Positions 1-8,257 of a DNA stretch of 64,000 nucleotides are shown in pieces. How positions within the stretch are numbered: position 1 is the first letter of the stretch; the number at the start of each line of letters is the position of its first letter. Where the stretch lies: assembly GCF_000968375.1 (NCBI RefSeq), contig NZ_CP009933.1, positions 1,240,001 to 1,304,000 of the forward strand, read 5' to 3'. Made by a program: the position numbers and the translations under genes. Below the pieces are notes generated by a model that searched no databases, was not told the DNA's origin, and saw nothing but the letters and a program-made list of their open reading frames with translations. The DNA comes from Clostridium scatologenes (GTDB taxonomy: Bacteria > Bacillota > Clostridia > Clostridiales > Clostridiaceae).

Positions 1-1
1 A

Positions 2-1543
2 TCTAAAACCTTTGCTAGTGATATAAAATTAAATAGGATAGCGGGACAAGATCGTTTTGAAACTTGCAGTAGTATAGCAGATTCTGGTTGGACTAAAAGT
101 GATTATGCAATTTTGGTTAATAGTGAAATGTATGCAGATGCTGTTGTGTCATCACCATTAGCAGATAAATACAAAGCACCAATACTACTTACAGGAAAGG
201 ATAATATTCCAGATATAATAGTAGACAAATTAAATAAATTAAGAGTTAAAAAAGTATTTATTTTGGGTGGTCCAAGCCTAATATCTAAAAATGTTGAAGA
301 ACAACTAGAAAATATGGGTATATCTATTGAGGAAAGAATTGCAGGCCAAGATAGATATGAAACAGCAGTAAAAGTAGCAAGTCACATAACAAATCCTAAC
401 AACTCTATTTATGTGGTAAATGGGGAAGATTGGAGGAATGCATTAGCAATTAGTCCAATAGCTACTATATCTCATAGTCCTATAATTTTTACTAATAAAG
501 ATGGTGTTCCAGATGTAGTTAAAAATAATATAGATAACACAAATCATACTTATAATATTATAGGGGAAAAAGATGACTATGATTTTCTAAATAATATTGA
601 ACAGCATTTAGGAGGAAAACATATAAGAACTTTAGGATATAATAAGGTTGATACAAATATTCAAGTATATAATTCTTTTAAGGATAAAATGAAGCTGAAT
701 AAGGTTTATTTAGCATCAAGTAAAGCTTTTGCTGATGGTTTGTGTATAAGTCCATTGGCAGGAGGAGATAAAAGTCCATTGTTTTTTATTGATGAAGATA
801 ATATAAATGAATTTAAAGATTTCTTAGATGAAAATGAAAAATATATAGGAGAAATTAATGTTATTGGTGGACAAGGGGTTATTGCAGATTCAACACTACA
901 AACTTTATTAAAATCAAATACTACTGCTAGTATAAATAATAGTGATATCATAAACAATAGTAAAGGAAATGGAATTTCTGATACTAATAAAGATAATAAT
1001 GAAAATTCAAATGAATATCAAGATACAAACAATTATGAAAATAATAATTCAATAACGCCTATAATGGGACAATCACAAGTATCAGTAGAACAATGTGAAA
1101 AATTTTTAAGAAAAAGAAATCCTAATGCTCCTTATTTGGCTAATATTTATAAGAAATATTGTGATATTTATGGAATAAGGTTGGAATGTGCATGGGTACA
1201 GATGTGTTTAGAAACAAATTTCTTAAGATATTCTGATACTTCAATAACCACGTTAAATATGAATAATTATGCAGGATTAGGTGCTTTGGATAATAATGGA
1301 AGAGGACAAGCACTTAGCTTTTCAACAGAAGATGAGGGAGTTAGATGTCATATTCAGCACTTATTTGCATACAGTAGCAAAAATACATTACCAGATGGAG
1401 AGTTGTTAATTGATCCAAGATTTAAGCTTGTGCAAAGAGGTTGTGCTCCTAATATTGAAGATCTTGGAAATGGTAAATGGGCTTCGGATAAGGAATATGC
1501 TAATAAATTATTAAGTTTGTTAAATCAGCTTAATGATAATTAG
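2..1543 (+). CDS. CWB2-repeat cell-wall glucosaminidase (5' truncated)
   Basis: The reading frame is open from base 2 with no stop, so this is the 3' part of a gene that begins outside the window; an internal TTG at 113 is not the true start. The visible product is 513 residues. The first ~300 hold cell-wall-binding repeat 2 (CWB2, PF04122) units, recognised by the RIAGQDRYETA signature (seen twice, once as RIAGQDRFETC), ILLTGKD and FILGGPS. These repeats anchor clostridial proteins non-covalently to the cell wall. An Asn/Asp-rich linker (about 925-1065) leads to a C-terminal module (about 1080-1540) that resembles bacterial N-acetylglucosaminidases (PF01832 type), with a CAWVQMCLETNFL segment that should carry the catalytic Glu, and NYAGLGA. 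It is probably a secreted peptidoglycan hydrolase acting in wall turnover. A hairpin terminator follows the stop. Confidence 0.85.
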   Translation, partial: SKTFASDIKLNRIAGQDRFETCSSIADSGWTKSDYAILVNSEMYADAVVSSPLADKYKAPILLTGKDNIPDIIVDKLNKLRVKKVFILGGPSLISKNVEEQLENMGISIEERIAGQDRYETAVKVASHITNPNNSIYVVNGEDWRNALAISPIATISHSPIIFTNKDGVPDVVKNNIDNTNHTYNIIGEKDDYDFLNNIEQHLGGKHIRTLGYNKVDTNIQVYNSFKDKMKLNKVYLASSKAFADGLCISPLAGGDKSPLFFIDEDNINEFKDFLDENEKYIGEINVIGGQGVIADSTLQTLLKSNTTASINNSDIINNSKGNGISDTNKDNNENSNEYQDTNNYENNNSITPIMGQSQVSVEQCEKFLRKRNPNAPYLANIYKKYCDIYGIRLECAWVQMCLETNFLRYSDTSITTLNMNNYAGLGALDNNGRGQALSFSTEDEGVRCHIQHLFAYSSKNTLPDGELLIDPRFKLVQRGCAPNIEDLGNGKWASDKEYANKLLSLLNQLNDN

Positions 1544-1565
1544 AGCCTAAATTAATGATAATAAT

Positions 1566-1606
1566 TTAAAAGCCAATGCTTTAAAATTAAGCATTGGCTT
1601 TTAATT
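1566..1606 (+). terminator. Rho-independent terminator of the CWB2 gene
   Basis: An inverted repeat, AAAGCCAATGCTT against AAGCATTGGCTTT around a short AT loop, is followed by TTAATT. It lies 25 nt after the stop codon of the CWB2 gene. Confidence 0.8.
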
Positions 1607-1624
1607 GCCTAAATATATATCCAA

Positions 1625-1800
1625 AATATCGGTACTCCAATTTTGATTCCTATCTAACGATAGGTGGGTGTCAGCATAAACGATTCAATCGCCTTAAATG
1701 CCATAAGAGGACTCACAAAAAGGTACATTTCCACATTTAACTTATCGGACTCCCTAAATAAAAATGTAGGTTCAAAATAAGAGCTTAACGAATACTCCAG
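1625..1800 (-). mobile_element. Structured relic, possibly an IS200/IS605 right end
   Basis: This non-coding stretch is less AT-rich than its surroundings. It contains a clear small hairpin, CCTATC-TAAC-GATAGG (about 1650-1665), followed by GTGGGTGTCAGC. No tnpA or tnpB reading frame is present. Read on the minus strand, its order of elements resembles the non-coding tail that follows tnpB genes in clostridial IS200/IS605 elements (the omega-RNA region). That comparison is from memory and is not proven by the sequence. It could instead be an unrelated structured RNA or leader. Confidence 0.3.
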
Positions 1801-2012
1801 AAAACATATTTTAAAATCTAAATTTAGGATTATAACTCAATAATTTTACAAAATTACTAATTAAAATTAAATCTGTAAAATAAATTATTGTTCCATGTGA
1901 ATATAATAACAGATTTAAAGTTACAATTCAAGAGGTTTATTTATAGTAATTTATTCCTTGAGCATAAACTAAAAAAGTAATATTTACTTAAATTAGTGTA
2001 AAATATATACAT

Positions 2013-2041
2013 TTGCAATAATTAAGTAAATACAGTATAAT
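2013..2041 (+). promoter_or_regulatory. Sigma-A type promoter for the 2091 gene
   Basis: A -35 TTGCAA (2013-2018), a 17-nt spacer and a perfect -10 TATAAT (2036-2041) lie 49 nt upstream of the start codon of the small protein gene. Spacing and sequence are canonical for the housekeeping sigma factor. Confidence 0.7.
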
Positions 2042-2090
2042 ATTTTATATTTATATCAAAATAATTTTAGCACATAGGAGTATATTAGAG

Positions 2091-2324
2091 ATGAGAGCAA
2101 GTTATAAAAATCCAAAAGAATTAGCAAGTAAATTGAGAGATTTAGTTGATACGTATTTTGAGGGTTTATTAAGTTATGAAGAATTAGAAAAAACTATTAT
2201 AGCTATAATAAATGCCAATGGTGATAGGGTCTATAAAAATGGATTCATGCCAACAAAATTAGCTGGTATTTTAGGTACTGAAAGAGTGGATGTTATAAAT
2301 AAAATACAACAAACAATGGAATAA
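2091..2324 (+). CDS. Small conserved protein, TIGR04540-like
   Basis: This is a 77-residue, soluble, mostly helical protein without signal peptide or membrane segment. Composition and length (KELASKLRDLVDTYFEGLLSYEELE, in two helices, then a C-terminal helix ending in INKIQQTME) match the small clostridial family TIGR04540, whose function is unknown. It has its own good promoter (2013-2041) and an AGGAG ribosome binding site about 10 nt before the ATG. A long hairpin with a T-run follows, so it is probably transcribed alone. The C-terminal part (LAGILGTERVDVINKI) could be a short helix-turn-helix-like segment, but I cannot show DNA binding. The family assignment is by memory of the pattern. 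Confidence 0.7.
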   Translation: MRASYKNPKELASKLRDLVDTYFEGLLSYEELEKTIIAIINANGDRVYKNGFMPTKLAGILGTERVDVINKIQQTME

Positions 2325-2333
2325 TTTATATGT

Positions 2334-2437
2334 AAAAAGGGTTATCCTAAAGTAACTTTTATATAATATATTAAGTTTTTAAATTAGAATCTTAATATAT
2401 TATGTTTTTATTTTGGGAAAGCCCTTTTTATATATAA
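2334..2437 (+). terminator. Long compound hairpin / terminator
   Basis: The arms AAAAAGGG and CCCTTTTT enclose an inner stem, ATAATATATTAAG against CTTAATATATTAT. The whole is about 100 nt and ends in TTTTTATAT. It lies between the 77-residue protein gene and the nucleoside hydrolase gene, beginning 10 nt after the stop. The nested two-stem shape is larger than a simple terminator, so a leader role for the downstream gene is possible. Confidence 0.6.
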
Positions 2438-2479
2438 ATTAATATTAAATAGAACTTTTGAAAAAGGAGTACGTTATTT

Positions 2480-3352
2480 ATGAAAAAGTTATTGTATGAT
2501 TGTGATAATACTATGGGATTACCAGGTAGAGATGTAGATGATGGACTTGTAATTTTGTATTTACTTGGAAGACAGGATATAGAATTAAAAGGTATAACAG
2601 CAACCTATGGAAATAGTTCTGTTGATGAAGTTTTTGAAAATACAAAGAATATGCTTAATTTTTTGGATATAAAAAATGTACCCTTGATAAAAGGTGCTGA
2701 ATCATTACAATATAGAATAAGTGATGCAGCAAATTTTTTAGCAAAGGAAGCATCTAAAAATCCTGGAGAGATTACTTTACTTGCAACAGGTTCACTAACT
2801 AATTTATATGGTGCATATGAATTAGATAATAATTTTTTTGGTAATCTAAAAGAGATAGTTTTGATGGGTGGAATAACAAAGCCTCTTATAATAAATGGTG
2901 TGAACTTAGATGAGCTAAACTTTTCTTGTGATGCTAAAGCTGTATATGAAGTGCTGAATTCTAACAGTGATATAACTATATTAACTGGTAATACCTGTCT
3001 TCAAGCTTTTTTTGGAGAAAAAGAACTAAGAAAACTAAAATCCCAAAGTGATCATCGTATATATGAATTTATAGCAACAAATATAGAACCTTGGTATAAT
3101 TATGTGCACAAAACTTTTGGAGTTTGGGGATTTTATAATTGGGATATTGTATCAGCGGTATATGCTACAGATCCAGAACTTTTTGAAGATAAATATGAGT
3201 ATGTGGTTTCAAATAGAATTGATTTAAGTAAAGGATATCTTAAAATTGATAATAGTAAAGTAAGTTCGACAAAAATAAATATTCCAACTAGAATAAAAAA
3301 TAGAGAAGAATTTAATAAAGTTGTATTTGAAGCTTGGAAAAGAGTTAAATAG
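2480..3352 (+). CDS. Nucleoside hydrolase (IunH family)
   Basis: The product has 290 residues, close to the usual 300-320 of inosine-uridine-type nucleoside hydrolases, which cleave the N-glycosidic bond of ribonucleosides to a base and ribose for salvage. The N-terminal metal-binding motif is present in an extended form (DCDNTMGLPGRDVDDGL, residues ~7-23), with the paired Asp residues expected to hold Ca2+. ATGSLTNLYGA (~residues 105-115) and VLMGG follow the family pattern. Near the C-terminus the segment NWDIVSAVYATDPEL replaces the typical HDPxAVAxxxxPEL, so the catalytic His of classical members appears to be Trp here. Substrate choice may therefore differ. It has a good RBS (AAAAAGGAG) and sits alone between a long hairpin and the promoter of the next operon. 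It is cytoplasmic. Confidence 0.85.
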   Translation: MKKLLYDCDNTMGLPGRDVDDGLVILYLLGRQDIELKGITATYGNSSVDEVFENTKNMLNFLDIKNVPLIKGAESLQYRISDAANFLAKEASKNPGEITLLATGSLTNLYGAYELDNNFFGNLKEIVLMGGITKPLIINGVNLDELNFSCDAKAVYEVLNSNSDITILTGNTCLQAFFGEKELRKLKSQSDHRIYEFIATNIEPWYNYVHKTFGVWGFYNWDIVSAVYATDPELFEDKYEYVVSNRIDLSKGYLKIDNSKVSSTKINIPTRIKNREEFNKVVFEAWKRVK

Positions 3353-3397
3353 TAAAAAGTTATAGTAAAACGTTTAAATATAAGTAATAGTTATTCT

Positions 3398-3428
3398 TTG
3401 ATATTATTTCGTTTACATATGATATAAT
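3398..3428 (+). promoter_or_regulatory. Putative promoter of the YnjB-like operon
   Basis: TTGATA (3398-3403) and TATAAT (3423-3428) are separated by 19 nt, slightly longer than ideal. They lie about 50 nt upstream of the start of the substrate-binding protein gene. No other promoter-like pair was seen in this gap. Confidence 0.4.
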
Positions 3429-3480
3429 AATATGGATTTTTAGAGAAATTTATATTATTTAATATAGGGAGGTCAAAAAT

Positions 3481-4713
3481 TTGAGAAAGATATTGGCATT
3501 ATTTATGATTTTTATGTTATCAATAGGTTCCTTTGGATGTGCTCAAAAGAAAAATCCAGCTGACGATACAATGAATAAAAATTGGGATACCATATTAAAA
3601 GAAGTTAAAGGAACAACTGTTAATTTTTATGGCTGGGGTGGAAGTAAAACAACAAATGCGTGGATAGATGACTATTTAACTAAAATGTTAAAGGATAAAT
3701 ATGATATAACCTTAAAAAGAGTCCCTATGAATATTGAGGACATATTAAATAAGTTAATTGGAGATAAACAGGCAAATAATAAAAAAGGAACTATTGATGT
3801 AGTTTGGATTAATGGAGAAAATTTTTATACAGCAAAGCAAGCAGGAATACTTTATGGACCTTTTGCAGAAAAGCTGCCTAATTTTAATAAATATATAGAT
3901 AAGAATTCAATAGAAGTAAAATCTGATTTTGGATATTCTGTGGAAGGATATGAAGTACCTTATGGGAAAGCACAATTTGTGATGGTGTATAATGGAAGTA
4001 AGCTGTCGAAGACACCTGCAAGTGCACAGGAATTATTACAATTTGTAAAAGAACATCCAGGAAAATTTACATATTCTGCACCTCCTGATTTTACTGGAAG
4101 TGCTTTTGTAAGAAACATTATATATGATACTGTTGGATATGATAAGATAGCTAATGCAAAACCAGATAAACAATCAGTAGAGAAAGTAATTCAACCAGCT
4201 ATGGATTATTTAAAGCAATTAAAGTCTTATTTGTGGAATAACGGCAAAGCTTATCCATCTACCATAGCTCAATTAGATAATATGTATGCAGATAATCAGT
4301 TGCTTATGAGTATGTCTTATAATCCAAATTCAATACCTGGTAAGGTAAAGAGTGGTGAGTATCCAAAAGGTACAAAAAGTTTTATATTTAATAAGGGAAC
4401 TATAGGAAATACCCACTTTTTAGCAATACCATATAATGCACCTAATAAGTCAGGAGCAATGGCTGTTATAAATGCAATAATTACTGTTGAAGCACAAGCA
4501 TCAAAATATGACCCAGAAGGTTGGGGAGATTTACCAGTTTTAGACAACAGTAAACTTTCAGCAGATGAAAAGAAGAAATTTGAAGAAATTAAGGTTGGAG
4601 AAGGAGTAATACCTCAGGATAAATTATTGAGTCACAGAATTCCTGAAGTTCCAGCACAGTTGGTACCTATTATAGAAAAGATTTGGTTAGAACAAATTCC
4701 AGGAGATAAGTAA
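3481..4713 (+). CDS. YnjB-like ABC transporter substrate-binding lipoprotein
   Basis: The 410-residue extracytoplasmic solute-binding protein starts at TTG, preceded by GGGAGGTC. Residues 1-19 form a lipoprotein signal ending in the lipobox IGSFGC, so Cys20 should be lipidated and the protein tethered outside the membrane. The mature part begins a periplasmic-binding fold (VNFYGWGGSKTTNAWID, about residues 50-66), with DVVWINGENF and ending in VPIIEKIWLEQIP. This matches the COG4134/YnjB group, annotated in E. coli as part of a putative ABC system of unknown substrate; thiamine-like annotations of the group are weak. It is the first gene of a YnjB-C-C-D importer. The downstream order, including TVP38 and YdjY-like genes, supports the YnjB assignment over a generic iron or thiamine binder. 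Confidence 0.8.
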   Translation: MRKILALFMIFMLSIGSFGCAQKKNPADDTMNKNWDTILKEVKGTTVNFYGWGGSKTTNAWIDDYLTKMLKDKYDITLKRVPMNIEDILNKLIGDKQANNKKGTIDVVWINGENFYTAKQAGILYGPFAEKLPNFNKYIDKNSIEVKSDFGYSVEGYEVPYGKAQFVMVYNGSKLSKTPASAQELLQFVKEHPGKFTYSAPPDFTGSAFVRNIIYDTVGYDKIANAKPDKQSVEKVIQPAMDYLKQLKSYLWNNGKAYPSTIAQLDNMYADNQLLMSMSYNPNSIPGKVKSGEYPKGTKSFIFNKGTIGNTHFLAIPYNAPNKSGAMAVINAIITVEAQASKYDPEGWGDLPVLDNSKLSADEKKKFEEIKVGEGVIPQDKLLSHRIPEVPAQLVPIIEKIWLEQIPGDK

Positions 4714-4753
4714 TAGTAAATTTTTGATAAATACTTAAAGGGGATATTGCAAA

Positions 4754-5614
4754 ATGAAAATAGAGGTTAAGCCATATATATTACTTCTTCCAGCTGCTAT
4801 TGTTTTATTTGGAATATTGGCATCTGGTATAATAATGGCTTTAGCACAAAGTTTAGGGTATATGCCTATTGTTGGTATTAGGGAATTAACATTTAAATAT
4901 TATATTTCTATAATTTCTGATAAAAGTTTTTTAGAATCTTTAATGTTTAGCTTGAAAATTTCATTGATTTCATCAATTATAGCAGTCATAGTTGGTGTAA
5001 TACTTGCTTATTCTATGCTTATTAATAAGCATAGAATAAGTATAGAAAAAACGTTATACATACTTCCTATAATAGTACCTCATATGGTTGCTTCTTTTTT
5101 AATGTTTAATATTCTAACTCAAAGTGGGCTGCTGCCTAGAATTTTATATGGACTTGGTATGTTAAAGGAACAATCACATTTCCCAAATTTAATTTTTGAT
5201 AGATATGGTATTGGAATTATAATGACTTATCTTTGGAAGGAGATACCATTTGTAGCTATGGTAGTGTATGCATTTATGAGCAACATAAATAGAAATCTTC
5301 AGGAGGTAGCTGTGAATTTAGGGGCTAGCAGAAGACAGCGTTTCTGGTACATTATACTTCCTTTATCATGGCCTTCAATTATATCTTCTTTTATTATTAT
5401 ATTTGCATTTTCATTTGGTGCATTTGAAGTTCCATACTTGCTTGGACCTACCACACCTAAAACTTTACCAATAAAAGCTTTTATAGAATATTCAAATCCT
5501 GATATTTCTAATAGACCTTATGCAATGGCTTTAAATGTTATCCTTACTTTTATTTCCATAATAGTAGTATGGATTTATGATAAAACTCTTAGTTTGATTT
5601 GCAGAAATATGTAA
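4754..5614 (+). CDS. ABC transporter permease (YnjC N-half-like)
   Basis: A 286-residue integral membrane protein with about six hydrophobic segments and the binding-protein-dependent permease signature EVAVNLGASRRQRFWYIILP (about residues 187-206), which docks onto the ATPase. E. coli YnjC is a single ~510-residue protein with two such permease halves; here they are two separate genes, and this is the first. The RBS AAGGGG precedes the ATG. It lies 40 nt after the binding-protein gene and 39 nt before the second permease gene, so it is part of one operon. Substrate is unknown. Confidence 0.85.
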   Translation: MKIEVKPYILLLPAAIVLFGILASGIIMALAQSLGYMPIVGIRELTFKYYISIISDKSFLESLMFSLKISLISSIIAVIVGVILAYSMLINKHRISIEKTLYILPIIVPHMVASFLMFNILTQSGLLPRILYGLGMLKEQSHFPNLIFDRYGIGIIMTYLWKEIPFVAMVVYAFMSNINRNLQEVAVNLGASRRQRFWYIILPLSWPSIISSFIIIFAFSFGAFEVPYLLGPTTPKTLPIKAFIEYSNPDISNRPYAMALNVILTFISIIVVWIYDKTLSLICRNM

Positions 5615-5653
5615 AGTTTTAAGCTTTGATTTTATACAGGAGTGAAAGGATTT

Positions 5654-6457
5654 ATGAAGAAAAATATTGTTTTTAATATTGTTATTTATCTGGCTGTCTT
5701 TTTAATTGTTTTACCATTAATAGTTTTGCTATTATGGGGAGTTAGTAAAAGATGGCCTTGGCCTTATATTATACCTAGAGAGTATAGCTTAAGAGGAATA
5801 AATTATTTTTTAACTGGTTATGGTAATTCTACTAAAATACTTTTATATAGTATTTTCTTATCCTTTGTAGTTACTGTAATCACTTTAATAATAAGTATAC
5901 CAGCTGCTAGAGCTTTAGGATTATATGAATTTAAAGGAAAAACTTTTTTTAAACTGCTTGTGCTTTTACCACTTATTATATCACCAGTAGCAGTTGGTAT
6001 TGGTATCCAGGTATTCTTTATAAAAATTGGACTTGCAAATACATTTTTAGGTGTAGTTTTAGTACACTTGATACCATGTTTGCCTTATGGTATAAGAATA
6101 CTTACTGATGTGTTTGAAATTTTAGGTGAGTCCATGGAATTTCAGGCTAGAACACTAGGAGCAAGCAAGTTGCAGACTTTTTTTTATGTAACTTTACCCT
6201 TAATATCTCCAGGTTTAATATCTGCAGCAAGTTTAGTATTTATAGTATCTTTAAGCCAGTACTTTCTAACCTTTATTGTAGGAGGAGGAAATGTTATAAC
6301 CTTCTCTATGCTTATGTTTCCATTCATTCAAAGTGGAGATAGAACCATAGCAGCTTGTTATAGTATTGTATTTATAGTTACTACTTTAATATTTTTAGTT
6401 GTAATGGAGAAAAAAGTTAAAGCTTACTATGCAATAGAAAATCATTTTTATATTTAG
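5654..6457 (+). CDS. ABC transporter permease (YnjC C-half-like)
   Basis: A 267-residue membrane protein with about six transmembrane segments and the EAA-loop signature EFQARTLGASKLQTFFYVTLP (about residues 153-172). I chose ATG 5654 because the purine-rich AGGAGTGAAAGG lies just before it; an in-frame GTG at 5642 would overlap that site and add four residues. Together with the preceding permease it should form the heterodimeric channel of the importer. The stop is 10 nt before the ATPase gene. Confidence 0.85.
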   Translation: MKKNIVFNIVIYLAVFLIVLPLIVLLLWGVSKRWPWPYIIPREYSLRGINYFLTGYGNSTKILLYSIFLSFVVTVITLIISIPAARALGLYEFKGKTFFKLLVLLPLIISPVAVGIGIQVFFIKIGLANTFLGVVLVHLIPCLPYGIRILTDVFEILGESMEFQARTLGASKLQTFFYVTLPLISPGLISAASLVFIVSLSQYFLTFIVGGGNVITFSMLMFPFIQSGDRTIAACYSIVFIVTTLIFLVVMEKKVKAYYAIENHFYI

Positions 6458-6467
6458 GAGAAAACAT

Positions 6468-7520
6468 ATGGCTAAGTTACAAATAAAAGATATAAATAAA
6501 AGTTTTAATGAAACAAAAGTATTGAAAAATATAAATTTTTTCGTAGATGATGGTGAAATAATATCTCTTTTAGGTGAATCTGGATGTGGAAAAAGTACTA
6601 CATTAAAAATTATTGCTGGACTTATGAAACCTGATAATGGAGATATAATTATAGATGAATATTCTGTTTTAAATGTACCACCAGAAAAACGAAAGACAGT
6701 AATTGTATTTCAAGACCATTTGCTATTTCCTCATTTGAATGCAGAGGATAATATTGGTTTTGGTCTTAAAATGGCTGGTGTAAAAAAACATATTAAAGAT
6801 AACAAGGTTGCAGAAATAGTAACTTTGTTAAAACTCCATGGTTTGGAGAAAAGATATCCAAAAGAATTGTCAGGAGGTCAAAGGCAGAGAGTTGCATTAG
6901 GCAGGGCTCTGGCAGTTGAACCTAAAGTTCTTTTGTTAGATGAACCTTTTTCAAGCTTAGACATGAGACTGAGAGATGAAATGAGGGAACTAGTGTTAGA
7001 TATACAAAAGGGACTTAAAATAACTACTGTTTTGGTTACTCATGATAAAGAGGAAGCTCTAATGATGTCAGATAAAATTGCAATAATGATGAATGGAAAT
7101 ATAAAGCAGTTTGATACTCCAGAAAATATTTATGAAAAGCCTATAGATCCATTAGTTGCAGATTTTTTAGGAGAAAAAAATCATATAGAAGGTTACGTTG
7201 ATAATGGAATATTTCATTGTGAACTTGGAAATTTTCAAATAGAAGTATTTTCTAAAGAAAATGGTGAAATTATGATAAAGCCAGAAGATATACAGCTTTT
7301 ATCTAAAAATGAAGAAAGTAACTTTAGTGATATTATATATGGCACTATAAAAAAGAGAAGATATTTAGGAGATAAAATTCACTATATCGTTGAAGCTGAA
7401 GGAAATGATTTCAAGGTAATATCCAATAAGTATATGAAATTTAATATAGGTGAAAATGTAAAACTTAATATAAATTTTTCAAATGGAATTTTTTATTCAA
7501 TGACTGACAAAGAAAAATAA
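6468..7520 (+). CDS. ABC transporter ATP-binding protein (YnjD/PotA-like)
   Basis: The 350-residue ATPase of the importer has all nucleotide-binding motifs: Walker A GESGCGKST (36-44), signature LSGGQRQR, Walker B VLLLDEPF and the H-loop VTHDKEEA. After residue ~230 there is a C-terminal regulatory extension of the MOI/TOBE type, as in PotA, CysA and FbpC proteins, making it longer than E. coli YnjD. The RBS AGGAG precedes the ATG by 7 nt. It drives uptake of the unknown ligand bound by the upstream lipoprotein. A short gap (58 nt) leads to the glycosyltransferase genes. Confidence 0.9.
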   Translation: MAKLQIKDINKSFNETKVLKNINFFVDDGEIISLLGESGCGKSTTLKIIAGLMKPDNGDIIIDEYSVLNVPPEKRKTVIVFQDHLLFPHLNAEDNIGFGLKMAGVKKHIKDNKVAEIVTLLKLHGLEKRYPKELSGGQRQRVALGRALAVEPKVLLLDEPFSSLDMRLRDEMRELVLDIQKGLKITTVLVTHDKEEALMMSDKIAIMMNGNIKQFDTPENIYEKPIDPLVADFLGEKNHIEGYVDNGIFHCELGNFQIEVFSKENGEIMIKPEDIQLLSKNEESNFSDIIYGTIKKRRYLGDKIHYIVEAEGNDFKVISNKYMKFNIGENVKLNINFSNGIFYSMTDKEK

Positions 7521-7578
7521 TTATTCAAACTTTAATTTTCATAATGAAGCTTGAAAAATGTTAATGATGGTGATGATT

Positions 7579-8253
7579 ATGGTATCGATTATAATTCCTG
7601 TATTAAATGAAGAGAAAAATATTGAAAAAAGTTTGATTCAATTTAATAGATTAAAGGGTGATAAAGAAATTATTGTAGTAGATGGTGGAAGTAGTGACAG
7701 TACAAAACAGATTGCAAAGAGATTTGCTAAGGTAGTCTTAAGTGAAAAAGGAAGAGCAAATCAGATGAATAAAGGTGCTGCAAAGGCCAGAGGAGACATA
7801 CTTTGGTTTGTTCATTTAGATTCAATTGTTAATGAGGATTCTATTGAAAAAATTCAACTAGCTATAGATGAAAAATATGTTGGAGGAGGATTTTCATTAA
7901 AGTTTTATGATTATGATACATTATTTATGAAGTATATATCAACAACTTCTAATCTCAGAGCTAAATATTTAGGATTGTACTTTGGTGATCAAGGCATTTT
8001 TGTTAGAAGAGATGTATTTGAAGGCGTAGGAGGATATCCTAAGCAAGAAATAATGGAAGATTGGGAGTTTTCACTTTTGATTAAAAAGATGGGGAATCTA
8101 AAGCTTATTAACACCACCATAGGTACTTCAGCTAGAAGATTTAAAAATGGAGGACAATTAAAAACCCATTTATTGATGCATAAAATAAAATTGCTGTACT
8201 TATTAGGAACACCTACAGATAAATTAGCTAAAATTTATAAGGATGTGAGATAA
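7579..8253 (+). CDS. TIGR04283-type glycosyltransferase-like protein (GT2)
   Basis: A 224-residue GT-A fold protein: VSIIIPVLNEEKNIEKSL at the N-terminus, VVDGGSSDST (about residues 44-53), FVHLDSIV as a DxD-like motif, and GDQGIFVRRDVFEGVGGYP followed by EDWEF. These are the marks of the TIGR04283 group, often labelled arsenosugar biosynthesis glycosyltransferase. Several in-frame ATGs crowd the start; 7579 is preferred because GGTGA sits at the right distance, and 7558 would add seven residues, mostly Met. No arsenic methyltransferase or arsenic resistance gene is visible here, so the arsenosugar label should not be taken literally. The next gene begins 4 nt after the stop. Confidence 0.8.
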   Translation: MVSIIIPVLNEEKNIEKSLIQFNRLKGDKEIIVVDGGSSDSTKQIAKRFAKVVLSEKGRANQMNKGAAKARGDILWFVHLDSIVNEDSIEKIQLAIDEKYVGGGFSLKFYDYDTLFMKYISTTSNLRAKYLGLYFGDQGIFVRRDVFEGVGGYPKQEIMEDWEFSLLIKKMGNLKLINTTIGTSARRFKNGGQLKTHLLMHKIKLLYLLGTPTDKLAKIYKDVR

Positions 8254-8257
8254 AATA

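Noticed and set aside
706..957. Minus-strand ORF inside the CWB2 gene
   Set aside because: It is a shadow of the well-supported plus-strand gene, with no RBS and no family match.
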